DNA of 64,000 bases from Reticulitermes lucifugus (GCA_026260175.1 JAKCWW010000052.1:44610-108609); one strand, 5' to 3'. Shown: positions 51,611 through 62,963, numbered from the stretch's first letter. Numbers and translations: made by a program. Notes: a model not told the origin generated them from the sequence alone.

Positions 51611-52053
51611 CAGTATTCCAATATAAAAAGACTATATACATTAATGCTGTACACTTATACAATTTAATTTACTAATAGTGATGATAAACCCACAAAGTTT
51701 TTACATTCCTGCCAGCAGGAAGATGGTCTTATGAGTTGTGCCCAGGACCCCATGTTTCAATAACAGTACCATCAACCTCCAGTTAACATCCCTTTAATAT
51801 CGGAGGATACAGAACCCACCGTTATCAGACAACAAAGGTCAAGTGGCAAAATTATTCTCTACATATTGTGAGCATGGAATATCAAGACACTGGCCAACAT
51901 CCTTTCAGCTATGATAAACATGACACCTTCATAAAAACAAACTCGCAACTTTATACTATATGCTAACCAACACAAGGATTTGTTCTTCCAACAGTAAGTC
52001 GTACAAAAAACCACAGTGACTGATTTCTTGACGTTAAACAACAATGTTGCTGC

Positions 52054-52219
52054 TTCAATATATTCTTCTCGGGCGCACAGCCGCGTCATTTCGTTTGAAT
52101 ACAACGTTTCGGGGACTAGCTCCGTCCCCACCTCAGGCAAAACGGGGACGGAGCTAGTCCCCGAAACGTTGTATTCAAACGAAATGACGCGGCTGTGCGC
52201 CCGAGAAGAATATATTGAA
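52054..52219. mobile_element. Penelope-like terminus, perfect 76-bp palindrome
   Basis: Two arms of 76 bases (52054-52129 and 52144-52219) are exact reverse complements around a 14-base loop. Each arm contains GGGGACGGAGCTAGTCCCC followed by GAAAC. That is stem-loop II plus the GAAAC core of a hammerhead ribozyme, preceded on the minus strand by CTGAGG in place of the usual CTGANGA. The coding-style reading over this motif (ETLYSNEMTRLCAREEYIES and its frame shifts) resembles Penelope-like 3' ends, which are known to carry hammerheads. The polymerase is not present nearby. Confidence 0.6.
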
Positions 52220-52716
52220 TCATGTCGCCGCGAAAGTTTTAAAACTTATAATGTTGCTGCTACTGCAGAAATTACAGAGTTGATGTAATCACTGGAAAAG
52301 TAGAGTGCCATATAAAATTTTGGATGATCTAGCATCTTAGTTTCATTGTAATTCAAGTGCACAAAGGATGTATCACTTTGCTTATGATGTGCCAGAAGAA
52401 TGGACGTAAAATTCCACATATCTACACTTGAAAGTAGATCAAGTTAAGTGTGAAAGAAGCCTGCAAATTTTTTAAGAACATGCTAACAGAATTCATTAAT
52501 GCAATACTTGTTCACAGCATTCAAAATTTTCAAAACCAGACACAACATATTAAAGTACATTAAATGAATACAACACAACAGAGGCAGCACATATAGGAAC
52601 ATCTGGTTACATAATAAACAATCCTTGCTTAACAAAGTATAATCCCTAACACAATCTCTAAAAGTGGAGGCCCACTTCATGTGTATCTGTTCCATGCAAT
52701 GCCCCACAGTGCATCA

Positions 52717-52902
52717 CTACCTTCCTGTCTCTAGTGTGCCATCTGTCAAATGCAAATCCCACCCACAAAAAGGTACCTGAACCTCTGTAGCAGATGTACC
52801 ACCGACTGTAATCTCCAGTACAAAGGTGAGGTTTTGTGACCAAATAAAATTTTCAGAAGGACCAAAACTCAAGTTACCTTCAAACACAAGGACTATCAGC
52901 AA
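52717..52902 (-). other. weak candidate exon, unrecognised
   Basis: The minus strand has a 61-codon frame with LSFGPSENFIWSQNLTFVLE and a possible donor at TTCAG|GTACC near 52774. It lies in a CpG-poor domain and upstream of a possible poly(A) signal in the same orientation. No homology is recognised and frames of this length occur by chance. Confidence 0.2.
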
Positions 52903-54859
52903 TAAAATTAATGTAAGAAAGCTGTGAAATTTTAACTGTGATTAAAATTATATGAAGTAAGATTAGCATAATACATCATCATCACATATGAGTTTGTGGA
53001 TGTTTTCATTATGATTGTATTCAATGCTCCACTACACTAGCTAAGGCAAGAATTCATCTGTTTCTGTGAAACATGTAATCATGGAGCTTACTCACATTAG
53101 GTTAGGTAAGATTACTGCTGCCTATGTTAATTTAGTACATGCCATTGACAGATATGACAGTTTGTGAGCAGGTGATTTGATGTTTTCCACTTCGCTTCTC
53201 CTTACTTGTGTCTCATACTGCCACCATGTTCAGAACAGTTCAATACACTTCAAATGGCAGACCATGTTTGAACTTGGAATTGCTTGGAATCACATCAGAA
53301 ATACCGAATACTTTTCAACACAACAGAAGTGAGAACTAATGTATATTAAAATAAAGTTTATTTCACTAGTAATACCAAACAATATGTAACTGTTTATTCT
53401 TAAAATCCTCAAATGACAATTGCATGTGTAACACAAGCCATATTTAACAGTGAACACACCAACAGAATGATAACATATGCCTCCACTTGTGACCTACTAT
53501 TCACATCATATTACAGAAACCATCTTGGAAGTATGTTGCAAGCACTGACACTAGCAAAACTGATGATGACTGCCAACACTCACTGCCTGCAACACATACA
53601 CACAAATCCCAAGCCTAATGTAAATCTACATACACACACAAAAACATGAAACCTAATATTCATTCAAATACAGCAAACCCACGGCCTAACTGTAGTTTAT
53701 ACATGCAAATCCATATTTAATAATATGGCATGGAAGTCACATCCTAGTGTAAGTCAGAACCCAGATGCCATGGTTACCACTGTTACCATTTTCTGTGAGG
53801 TACATGCTGTGGTAGATGAAACAGTTAAGCATCTAGCATGTAAAGCAACATAGCAGAATTAGATTGCAGCACTCTTGTAGATAAGATTAATGCTTGGTTT
53901 GCTGCACAAATCAGGAAACAACTGATAAAAGAGGGCATGGAGTACTGAGTAATATGGCAGCCCGTCATATGAGTGGTTGCCGGATGTATTCTCAGTGAGG
54001 TACATACTAAGCAAGGAGAAAAAGTTCAGCGTTAAGCATGGTTATCACATGTGACTCACTAAGAAAAGACGCTAGTGAAGTATGATATTAATATTAAAAA
54101 AATACATGACTGATTTAAAGTTGTTGTAATGATAGTCACATTTAAGTGATGAGGGCATTCAGGCATGTTTAAACTGAGTAACCTTTAGTGTCATGAATTA
54201 ATAAATTACCATGAACCAAGAAAAAATTAGAGGTCATGGAATGGCATGTGAATATCATGGTGGCCCATCATATGACAGGAAACAGGCATATGGCTAGTAA
54301 ATAAATAAATAAATAAATAAATATATATATATATATACACATCTTTATGGATAATTTTTTCTGTTCTATTTATATATGTAGACAAGTGTGACTTGGGCAT
54401 CTGTAACTGTGCTCTAATATGGCGAGATTCTGTAACACATTGGATAAAAGAACAAAACAATGATGGCATGATTATACTTGTAAGTTCACTTACAAGTACT
54501 GCTTTAGTTACAGAAATAATAGTGTCTGCAATGGTTAGTCAATAAAGAATTTTAAAGAGTTAAGTGTTAAAACAAAAATAACTTTAACACTACTATGCAT
54601 TGGTGCACACAAAATGTTGGATTTGTGGCTGGAGAGTTGTGCACACATAAAATCCTCAGGAAGATGGTAACAGTTCAGAAAAGACAGAGGATGGGTCTGT
54701 TCTTATGGTTTTCCCCTAATACCCCTCATAATATAATTATACACTAACACTGAATGGATGTGGGGGTGATTTATCTTGTGAGATGTAACTTTAAACTGAT
54801 CTTCATTGACTAATACTTTGCAGTACTCTTATTTATGTACCCAAAGCAATACAATTTAA

Positions 54860-55150
54860 TGAAAATAGTAGTGTAAGTATTCCTTCTTCAACTTTTCTTT
54901 ATCATTATGCTCTATGTCGTGTCTCTCTCTTCTATCCCTAAATACTTATGCGCTTTTCTTGGGTCCAGTTCTTTAATGTCCTTCTCAAATGTGCTTTCTA
55001 TGTATATTTTCCTCTGGACCCTTCCTTTTTTCAAACAAATTTTTGCACATTTTTCTAATCCAAAGTTCATTTACGAATTTCTTTCACAATTTTTATTTCA
55101 TTCTCTAAATCTTCCTCACTTCTACTTATCAGTTTCAAGTCAATCATAAT
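54860..55150 (-). mobile_element. non-LTR reverse transcriptase fragment
   Basis: The minus strand reads SRSEEDLENEIKIVKEI, then after a frameshift FGLEKCAKICLKKGRVQRK, STFEKDIKELDPRKAHKYLG and an end near 54860. SEEDL...K, GLEKCAK and Y.YLGIEE are signatures of the reverse transcriptase C-terminal half in a LINE group common in arthropods and other invertebrates. It has at least two frameshifts. A short ATG/ATT simple repeat abuts the upstream side (55146-55170). Confidence 0.7.
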
Positions 55151-55849
55151 CATCATCATCATTATTATTACAAGTGGTAAAGGCAGGTATGAGCTGTCTG
55201 CTCAATGACTAACTGAGAACACCATAGTGCACCATAACCTTAAATCATAAAACGGCTATTTTGCCAACATTACACCCCATTGTATTCAATGTGACATACG
55301 TTAATGGTTAATTCTTTAATAATACTAATATTAGTTTTCTATCAAAGTTATTAGTTGGTGTACTAAGTTATACTACAAATTTTGCAATGCACAGAACTAG
55401 GTTGTTTACCTTGTTTACTCGTCCAGGAACGAAAATAACTTATTAATTTGAATCGCTGTAATTCTAGATTCCCGTATTTTCGTTCACAAAATACACACCT
55501 CACACCAGCAGCATATTAATATTCATTTCACAATAATATATACTCACCATAATAGAAAATGTACTAGTGGGCTTCTATGAAAAAGTATTTTCCTTTAGCG
55601 TATGTACTTCCGTTTGAATACGGAAGCAATTACGAACGTCGAAATTCACATTCAGTGTCCTATACAGACGGTTATATAACAGGTCAGATATAAAAAATAC
55701 ACAATACTCCAAGTTTAAACTGGTGCTTCTACTTTATAAACTCATTCCTTTCATTAATACTCAAAATGAAATTGCACAAGCCACACACACTTCTAATCAA
55801 CTGCACCCACACAACCACGGATTACCTAAACAACAGCTTTTGTTTCATG

Positions 55850-56100
55850 CTGGACATTTCGCATGTAGCTACGAGTGGCACCTACGTGCGACGAAACTCG
55901 AAACAGCTTTATTGACTTTCAGCTAGATGGCAGCGTGCACATAACAAACTGTGCTGCCAACAACGGTTACTGCTCTCGTTACCATGTCTACCTTACCAAT
56001 ATACGATGTTCATTGGTTGCCATGGGTACGCGAACGCGCCGGAAGGGTATCGGGCAGAGGGTAATTCCAATCTTGTTCTCAGTAAAGTGTCCTTTACCCA
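55850..56100. promoter_or_regulatory. possible promoter between CpG-poor domains
   Basis: CpG is restored here. The stretch has AGCTAGATGGCAGCG at 55921-55935, which resembles the CTCF core (AGATGGCAG). It also has an inverted CCAAT box (ATTGG near 56013) and a CCGGAAG ETS-like site near 56039. There is no TATA box. These fit a housekeeping promoter, but no first exon is recognised. Confidence 0.3.
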
Positions 56101-57730
56101 TTCTCCAACACATAATACCCTCGTGTGAGTAGGTGAGTCAGGCCCCTATACAAGACGAGCTGCGTTCTATGTTCGGTACGAGGTGAGCCTGAAGAAACAG
56201 TTGAGCATCGTGCATATAATACAACATAGCGCTGACAGCACTCACATAGAAATAACACTCGATTAGCTCGATGACGACCGACATAAAAGGTCGCAGAGTA
56301 AAGTGTGGATATTAAGGCCACAGATTAAATAAGCCCATCGTATGGGGGACGCGTTGGTAGTGGCATAATATAGCAGTCTTGAGATTTTATACGTATATTC
56401 TTATTCTATCGAGCATTGTCTTTAAGTTCTGCCTATTGCTGTTTCATCATGAAATATCCAATTTGCCTTAATTTGCAGAATAACCTTAGGCGCTGCAGAT
56501 CGGACAACAACGGCCCTAAAGCCCGAGTTTTAGTTGCTATGGCCACCATTTATAATTGTAAAATTGAATGTCATTTAGTTTTTGACAAAAGGTTTGCTGT
56601 TTCGTTCATTCTGAAAGAATTTTAATAAGGGATTTACATTATAACAATATATAATGTAGAAAAATAACATTAAATCCAAATAATGTTCTTACAAAGCCAG
56701 GTACACATCTGCGGGTTCTGCTACATGTGCAAAAGCGCAAGTAACAACGAACTCATAAGTGTATCTGTTACTCTTATTCGGTTCGCGAGCGCTCAGCCCA
56801 CACTGCTCTTAAGTTTCAGCGACTATCCAAGAATGTTGTGTTGCATGCTCTGTCGTATACACATAGCCCTCATAACATGAGCATCGTTAATTTACTGCCT
56901 ACACTGCTACATACAACAGAAAGCGCAAGTGTTATCTCGGCTAAAGCCGTGACATTAGGTTATTCAGAAGTAAACGGACAAGGAAATGTCTAAATTTATA
57001 AAATCCAACAGTTCGAGCCCAGTAGAAACGAGTTTGACGTCAAGTTAAAGGGTAAAGACTCCAACAAATTAAGATTTTTTTACGTTTGGCCTGTTTCACC
57101 TTCTATTCACAATTCAATAATCATGTAACACCTGGTTCCTAGAAATAACTACACATAATGTATTACTGAACTCACATACAAAGTATTGTACCGCTAAACT
57201 GTGCTCTCTGAATTGCTCAAACAACATATTATATGTGTGTCCATCCTATATCATTCACATCATGGATTAGACTTTCATCTCAGAAATGTGGTGGCGTGCG
57301 ACATCACATGTATATTATATGATACCATTAGTACATATATACATACATACATACATATACATTCACCGATCCAACATCCACGTAAGTTGGATTGGATATG
57401 GAATTCGTCAAGAACAGAGTATATTGCAATATGCTATCAAGTCAAAACACTGAGATACAAAGTTACATGAAATTAGTAGAACACTGTAAATAACAAGAGA
57501 ATTCATACTCATTCACTAAGACAAGTAAATATATGGATTATAATAAATAATAACAAGTCAACATTTGAAAATTTAGTAGAATAAAAGACATACATAGAAT
57601 AAACATACAGTATATGTTGCTAATAATAATGAACTACAAAAGGAGTGCAACAGTAGTTGAAAAATTATTTGTTGCTGGTTAACTATTACAATCTTTCGAA
57701 AGAAATTCGTCAATAGAATAAAAAGCATTC

Positions 57731-58247
57731 TTAACCAGACAGTTCCTTAACAGTCTTAAAAATATGTATATTGTTATGGAATTTTGAAATATTTTGCGGA
57801 AGGTGATTAAATATTTTAACAGAAGCATAATATACACCTCTCTGTATTGTGGAAGATCTCACAGAAGGTACATGCAATTTATTTTGTTGCCTAGTATTCC
57901 TGCCATGAACTGAGGTGTCGGTTTGATAGATTTTAGGATTTTTAACTACAAATAACATCAAAACAGATATATAAACAAGGAACTGCAAGTATATCCAATT
58001 TTTTTAAACCTTCTCTACAAGAACTCCTTGGACCCAGCCTCAGCATAATCCTAATTGCTCTCTTTTGAATTATGAAAACATTTCTCATTGATGAAGATGA
58101 ACCCCAGAAAATTATAACATAATTGATCTGTGAATGGAAATGTGCAAAATAAACTATTCGTAGCATCTTTACATTTACAATAGATGATAATTTTCTCAAG
58201 AGAAAACAGATAGAACTCAGTTTTTTAATTAAATTGTCTAGATGCAA
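57731..58247 (-). mobile_element. LINE C-terminal fragment (jockey/CR1 group)
   Basis: Two overlapping minus-strand frames give IKKLSSICFLLRKLS, YFAHFHSQINYVIIFWG, IQKRAIRIML and then VVKNPKIYQTDTSVH, RGVYYASVKIFNHLPQNI. This is the conserved end of a non-LTR reverse transcriptase protein, with one frameshift near 57960. The copy is truncated at about 58245. Clear differences from the neighbouring LINE show two separate insertions. Confidence 0.85.
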
Positions 58248-58497
58248 ATTTCATGTACATTACCTCTGCCAACAAATCTCGCAGCTATATTTATTGTCTG
58301 AATTGTCACATGTTTATATATGGTGTCTTCTGACATTAGTGTAATTTCAAGAAGTGTCAGACCATACCAATAGGAAGCTGAAAGAGAATAATCACTAATT
58401 GTGTTTCACTGGTTCTAATTTCGAGAATCTTACATATTATGGGAAAGCTAATAGGAACAGCAGTTACAAACCCTCACACAACCCACATAAAATCAGA

Positions 58498-59480
58498 GTT
58501 AGAGTTAGAGAGAGAGAGATAGAGTTTATTTACATTCTATAGATCCTTCCCTGGGCAAAACCAAAGGCTGTAGAACATGTCATATTACAGGTACAGAAGT
58601 TTTTTTTACATATAGATATATATAAACTTAAGAATTTTCAGCACAGGCCAGAGCCCCACCACATACAAGATTACATAAAGCCTCAAAAACAAGCATACCA
58701 CCTATTCGGTGTGCAGATACACATATAGTGTTTTCAATACAGATATAAAGACATAAAGACTTAATTGATGTGAAAAATAGAACTCAAAAAAATTGTTCCT
58801 GTAGGTACAACTTATTTCAACATACGGGTTACATAAAAATAAGAATATTCAGCAAAGGCAGAAATCGTCCACAGAACAGGAGTGAGATAAGAGATAATCT
58901 TTTAATGCAGGTCTGAATACTTTGATGTCATAATTTATACTTTTAATTTTAGGTGGCAGATGATTAAATAACTTGATACCCGTATAGTACACTCCTTTTT
59001 GATATTTAGTAAGGTTAACGTTTGGCATATGAAGATCAAGTTTACGTCTTGTGTTTAAAACTGTGTACATCTGTATTTCTTTGAAATTTGTCAACATTTT
59101 CCACTACAAATGATAATAGACAAAATATATATTCACTTGCAAGTGGGAGTATATTAAATTTCTGAAATAATGTTCTACAAGAGGCTCTGCATTTAACACC
59201 TACCATTATCCGAATTATCTTTTTTTGGATGATGAAAATTTTATTACTGTTTGTTCAATTTCCCCAGAAGATTAACCCATATGAGAGTACTGAGTGAAAG
59301 TATGCATAGTAAACTGGTTTTAGAGTAGCTATCCTCATAAGTGGCACAATAGTCCTCATGGTGAAGCATGCAGAGCTTAGTTTGGGAATAATATATTCAA
59401 TGCGCCTCTTCCAATTTAAATTATTGTCAATCTGTAATCCAAGAAATTTATTTGCTTCTACTTCCTCAATAAAATTATTG
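58498..59480 (-). mobile_element. 5'-truncated LINE 3' end (jockey/CR1 group)
   Basis: The minus strand encodes the C-terminal part of a non-LTR reverse transcriptase protein: KFLGLQIDNNLNW, IPKLSSACFTMR, YYAYFHSVLSYGLIFWGN (to 59258), then after an interruption KGVYYTGIKLFNHLPPKI and a stop near 58849. This is the thumb and tail region typical of jockey/CR1-group LINEs. A 3' UTR of about 330 bases follows and ends in a short TCTC-rich tail at 58498-58522, consistent with insertion at the tail and 5' truncation. The 5' break is near 59480. It is in the same orientation as the next LINE to the left but is a different subfamily. Confidence 0.85.
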
Positions 59481-59481
59481 T

Positions 59482-59877
59482 CATAGCCAACCACAAGAAC
59501 AGGGCTCAGCAATTCCTGAAGAGTCTGTAGGCAGGAAGAAGGAATGTGTTGGTGAGCAAAAATCAGACTCTGATGATAATTTGAATCAGGCAGCAAGCAA
59601 TCCAGAAGATAGGCTTTACAAATGCGGAAGACACTACAAGTTCATCAGTAACTGCTCCTGATACTAAAGAAAATATCACTAAGTCACTACAGGGCACAGC
59701 TTTTGTATTGTATTTAATACTACCTAAACCTGCTCCAAGTGAAAATAAAAAGGAAAATCAAACAGACTCTAAAAAGAGAAATGAACTGGATGAGGAGGAA
59801 ACGAAAAACAATACAGTATATACTACATATCTGGAACTTCTTAAAATTTTCCTGATGCTTCATTCATTTACGAATTG
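59482..59877 (+). pseudogene. coding-like stretch with one frameshift, unrecognised
   Basis: Two overlapping open stretches on the plus strand together look like a hydrophilic, acidic protein segment. The first (to about 59605) contains EQKSDSDDNLNQAASNPED. The second, shifted by one base, contains EDTTSSSVTAPDTKEN, LILPKPAPSENKKENQ and NELDEEETKNN before a TGA at 59876. The shared style on either side of the shift, rich in S, E, N and K, suggests one former reading frame broken once, for example a retrocopy or a duplicated exon of a host gene. It starts exactly where the adjacent minus-strand LINE fragment loses its homology. I do not recognise the protein. Confidence 0.35.
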
Positions 59878-60392
59878 ACCCAATGAAGTCATTTTTACTG
59901 CCTGTAGCCATTATTTTTGTTTTTAATATGACTTACTCATGTCTGTTTACTTGATTACGTAATACTGATCTCTGTATTTCATTGAAATGCCAAGTAATTT
60001 TGTTTTTAATTCCAATTGCCACTTATACTGTAGCAAAGAGCCCCCAGCCATACAGACCTACATATTACTGTTAATAACTTAATGTTTTTATGATATTATT
60101 AAACACCTTTTTATCTTTTCTACTGTAAGAGAAAGAGTCATGGAAACACTGCAGTGCAGTGATCTGGAAGAGGGTAAATGCCCATGGTTGAGGAAAATAT
60201 AGATTTAAGAGAAATGACTTGGAAAACATACTAGTACACCAATTCCTCAATTTGCAGGTGTAAGCTGTCCTGCAAAAACTGTCTTAAGTGTGAGTGCAAG
60301 TATATTGAACCACTTTACAGACTGTTTGTACATAAAAGTGAAAAAGTAGTCCTTAAATTGAAAAACAAGTACAAATTATTGTTATCGAGTGA

Positions 60393-60614
60393 ATGTTTGT
60401 CCCCCCTGTGGTGTCTCTGCCGTGTCATGGTGGTGAGGACTGTGATCCAATGATCTCAAGAGCTATGCTGATGGTAGCGCTGCTACTGGTAGGGTCTCCC
60501 AGGCCAGAGAGGTCAAGAGTGAGGTTTCAGACAAAGAGGGACACTCTGGTCCTCCAGGTTGGGGATTGGGCATTGGGTGTACATCCCAATCCTGTAAAAA
60601 AACAAGTTTGTTGA
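60393..60614 (+). mobile_element. LINE 5' segment (RTE-like family), tentative
   Basis: The segment reads as a 73-codon frame with LPCHGGEDCDPM and RVRFQTKRDTLVLQVG. I recall such frames as recurrent in insect repeats, where they sit upstream of RTE-like LINE reading frames. The start of the element at 33280 has a similar layout (CATGGCGCGTCC, then a pyrimidine-rich stretch). It is CpG-poor, like its surroundings. No reverse transcriptase follows. A different repeat family cannot be excluded. Confidence 0.4.
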
Positions 60615-61023
60615 GAACACAATACAACTGAATTCATAACCAGGCAAGAGAATTTAAATATAATGAAAATAAAAAATAAGCAGAGACCATCGGTAATGGA
60701 GAAAGACTGTGTTGGAACCCAACGTCAACAACAGACTGTGGGAGGAGGAGGAGGAGTGAATGTTTGTAAAGTGAGGAATGGGTGTATAGAAGGAACTTTG
60801 TTACTTACACTCTGACAGGATAATTACCTCAAGGATATTGGGATGAAATAATTATGTACGACATGGGGAGATTCAGGAAATGTACACAGTACATATATAG
60901 AAAGTACATGGAAAGAGACATCATGGAAGACAACGCATATAAAACATATAATACTGGACGTATTGTTAGGGAAGTAGGGTGAACTGCATTAGTTCCAGTG
61001 GCAGCCTTTCATGCCTATTACTA

Positions 61024-61410
61024 CGAGGGTTATCCAGAAAGTAAAGATACATCACGGGTGGAAGGGGAAGGGAAATCACCGCAGACCATCCCGCTCACAG
61101 CCCAGACCTTGCTCCCAGCGATTTCCATTTGTTTTTGCATTTAAAGAAACATCTGGCCGGCCAGAAGTTTTACGAAGATGAACAGGTGAAGAACGAAGTC
61201 ACTACATGGTTGCGTGCACAGGCAGTGGAGTTCTATGACATCGAAATACAAAAACTCGTACCCAGGCTAAACAAACGCCTTGACAATGGTGGTGATTATG
61301 TTGAAAAATAGCTAAAGGTATGTGTTAAAGAGTTTTTTCACTCGATTTTGTTAATAAATATTTTTAAAAAATTTATTGCTTTTGTATCTTTACTTTCTGG
61401 ATGTCCTACG
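61024..61410 (+). mobile_element. internally deleted mariner element
   Basis: Both ends carry near-identical inverted repeats of about 27 bases (inner part CCAGAAAGTAAAGATAC), flanked by TA duplications. The element is only 387 bases, against about 1.3 kb for a full mariner. What remains is the C-terminal part of the transposase from about 61083: SPDLAPSD, the motif with the third catalytic aspartate of the DD34D triad, then HLKKHLAG and a terminal GDYVEK before the stop at 61311. The helix-turn-helix DNA-binding region and the first two catalytic aspartates are gone, so this copy cannot make active transposase. With both ends intact it could still have been mobilised in trans. Confidence 0.9.
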
Positions 61411-61572
61411 TATAAAAAACAGTGTGGTCAGCAGCTTAACTTTAAAAAATCCTCAATTTTAGCTTCTGATGTACTGGAAATACAAGGAGAATTTGGATTA
61501 CTACAGCCTAAACTGTTAGAAGATGGAATTCCAAGTGAACATCCCTGCAGACTTTGATTCCAAATTTAATTA

Positions 61573-62100
61573 CAGTAGAACCCTGTTAAGAAGTCTTTCA
61601 AGGGACCAGAGGATTAGGGACTTCTTAAGNNNNNNNNNNNNNNNNNNNNNNNNNNNNNNNNNNNNNNNNNNNNNNNNNNNNNNNNNNNNNNNNNNNNNNN
61701 NNNNNNNNNNNNNNNNNNNNNNNNNNNNNNNNNNNNNNNNNNNNNNNNNNNNNNNNNNNNNNNNNNNNNNNNNNNNNNNNNNNNNNNNNNNNNNNNNNNN
61801 NNNNNNNNNNNNNNNNNNNNNNNNNNNNNNNNNNNNNNNNNNNNNNNNNNNNNNNNNNNNNNNNNNNNNNNNNNNNNNNNNNNNNNNNNNNNNNNNNNNN
61901 NNNNNNNNNNNNNNNNNNNNNNNNNNNNNNNNNNNNNNNNNNNNNNNNNNNNNNNNNNNNNNNNNNNNNNNNNNNNNNNNNNNNNNNNNNNNNNNNNNNN
62001 NNNNNNNNNNNCATTATGGATTTTATTTCGGGACTTTAAAAATCAGACTTCTTACAGGGGAAAACTTCTTATCCGGGGACTTCTTATCCGGGTTCTACTG
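61573..62100. mobile_element. pogo/Tigger-like MITE with gap
   Basis: The ends CAGTAGAACCC and GGGTTCTACTG form terminal inverted repeats of about 23 bases with a few mismatches. They are flanked by TA on both sides (61571-61572 and 62101-62102), the target duplication of the Tc1/mariner superfamily. The CAGTAGAACC-type end is typical of pogo/Tigger-like elements. Most of the interior is a run of N (61630-62011). Near the right end the sequence ACTTCTTATCCGGG occurs twice in tandem. No coding capacity is visible. Confidence 0.8.
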
Positions 62101-62747
62101 TATGTGATGAAATGTATTTATCTTCATTCAGTGTGACGTGTGACATATACCGTATGGGAATTGTTTATATATACATTAATGACCTCCATGATCACTGTAT
62201 CATGTAGAATGGAAAGAAGTGTCTGACATTACTGTCCAGTATGTAATCAGTCAAAATTTGGTGTCAGGGATGTTCAAACAGCAAAGATAAACCCACAAGA
62301 ACTACCAGACATATGTAGCCTCAACAGCAAATCGAAGCTCATGTTGTCGGTAGGTTTCTACCTTGCTTCTGATCCATATAAGCCTGCCATGATCAACTTC
62401 GATTGACACAGGTGACTTTATACTGAATATAATTCATCATACACATATCTGAAGTGACACCACAGTGCAAAATATATTCAAATATTTCTGCTTCTTATCT
62501 TCAGCACAGAAATATTTCTCATAAGTTATTACAGTTTTACATAACAGTCTAATAATTCTCTCACAGTATGTACCACGTGGTTTGTAGTACAAGATTTAAT
62601 GATTGTTTTCCTTCTAAAAAACCTCCAGCTATAACGAAATAAAAAATTTCCCTGAAACTGTGAATAACCGAGTACCATATCAAAGTACAAAGACAAATTT
62701 AAGATTCACGTGATTCCATCATCCATCTTTAACTCACTTCATAGTCA

Positions 62748-62963
62748 CTAATTTGATGGTGATTTTCGGGGTTTAAATGTACTTCGAATGCCGTCATTAA
62801 GACCCTCTCTGTTTCGTGACAGTTCAATAGCATAAAACTGTATCCTAGTGACGAGGATGGTATTCTGTTCGGAGTATTCTCCAGTGTGATCTAATCGCAG
62901 GAGGGTTCCAAAACTGTAGTCTTGCACAACACTGCTAAACTTTTCACAGAACGGTCTCCATTT
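62748..62963 (-). CDS. PBDC1: PBDC1 terminal coding exon
   Basis: This exon encodes the last 71 residues of PBDC1 and the TAG stop. On the minus strand it starts after the acceptor TGAATTGCAG in phase 0, matching the end of the upstream exon. It begins KWRPFCEKF, continues YSFGTLLRLD, SEQNTIL and RIQFYAIELSRNREG, and ends with a short basic tail. Human PBDC1 has KWRPFCLKF, FNYGTLLRLD, EENTIF and RIQFFAIEIARNREG in the same order, so identity is clear. The insect protein stops about 15 residues after NREG, whereas the human protein has a long charged C-terminal extension; such tails vary in this family. No frame damage is visible. The 3' UTR is not defined: the nearest possible poly(A) signal is an ATTAAA on the minus strand near 62600. 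Confidence 0.95.
   Translation of the reverse strand, partial: KWRPFCEKFSSVVQDYSFGTLLRLDHTGEYSEQNTILVTRIQFYAIELSRNREGLNDGIRSTFKPRKSPSN

Larger units (their letters stand above)
52300..55300. other. CpG-depleted domain 1
   Basis: CG dinucleotides are nearly absent here: I count only 2 in 52921-53460, against 11 in the 180 bases 47281-47460. In insects with DNA methylation, such depletion marks transcribed, methylated gene bodies. Apart from the LINE fragment at 54.9 kb, an (AAAT)n/(AT)n simple repeat at 54299-54338 and the weak exon near 52.8 kb, I see no coding sequence. Confidence 0.6.
57400..62000. other. CpG-depleted domain 2, downstream of PBDC1
   Basis: CpG is again rare, including inside the LINE fragments of this stretch. 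It continues into the PBDC1 exons and intron. It may be a long 3' UTR or read-through zone of PBDC1, or part of another unrecognised transcription unit. Confidence 0.5.

Noticed and set aside
60256-60310. Cysteine-rich reading CRCKLSCKNCLKCECK on the plus strand
   Set aside because: It resembles a metallothionein-style cluster, but the frame has no start and runs on into unrelated sequence.
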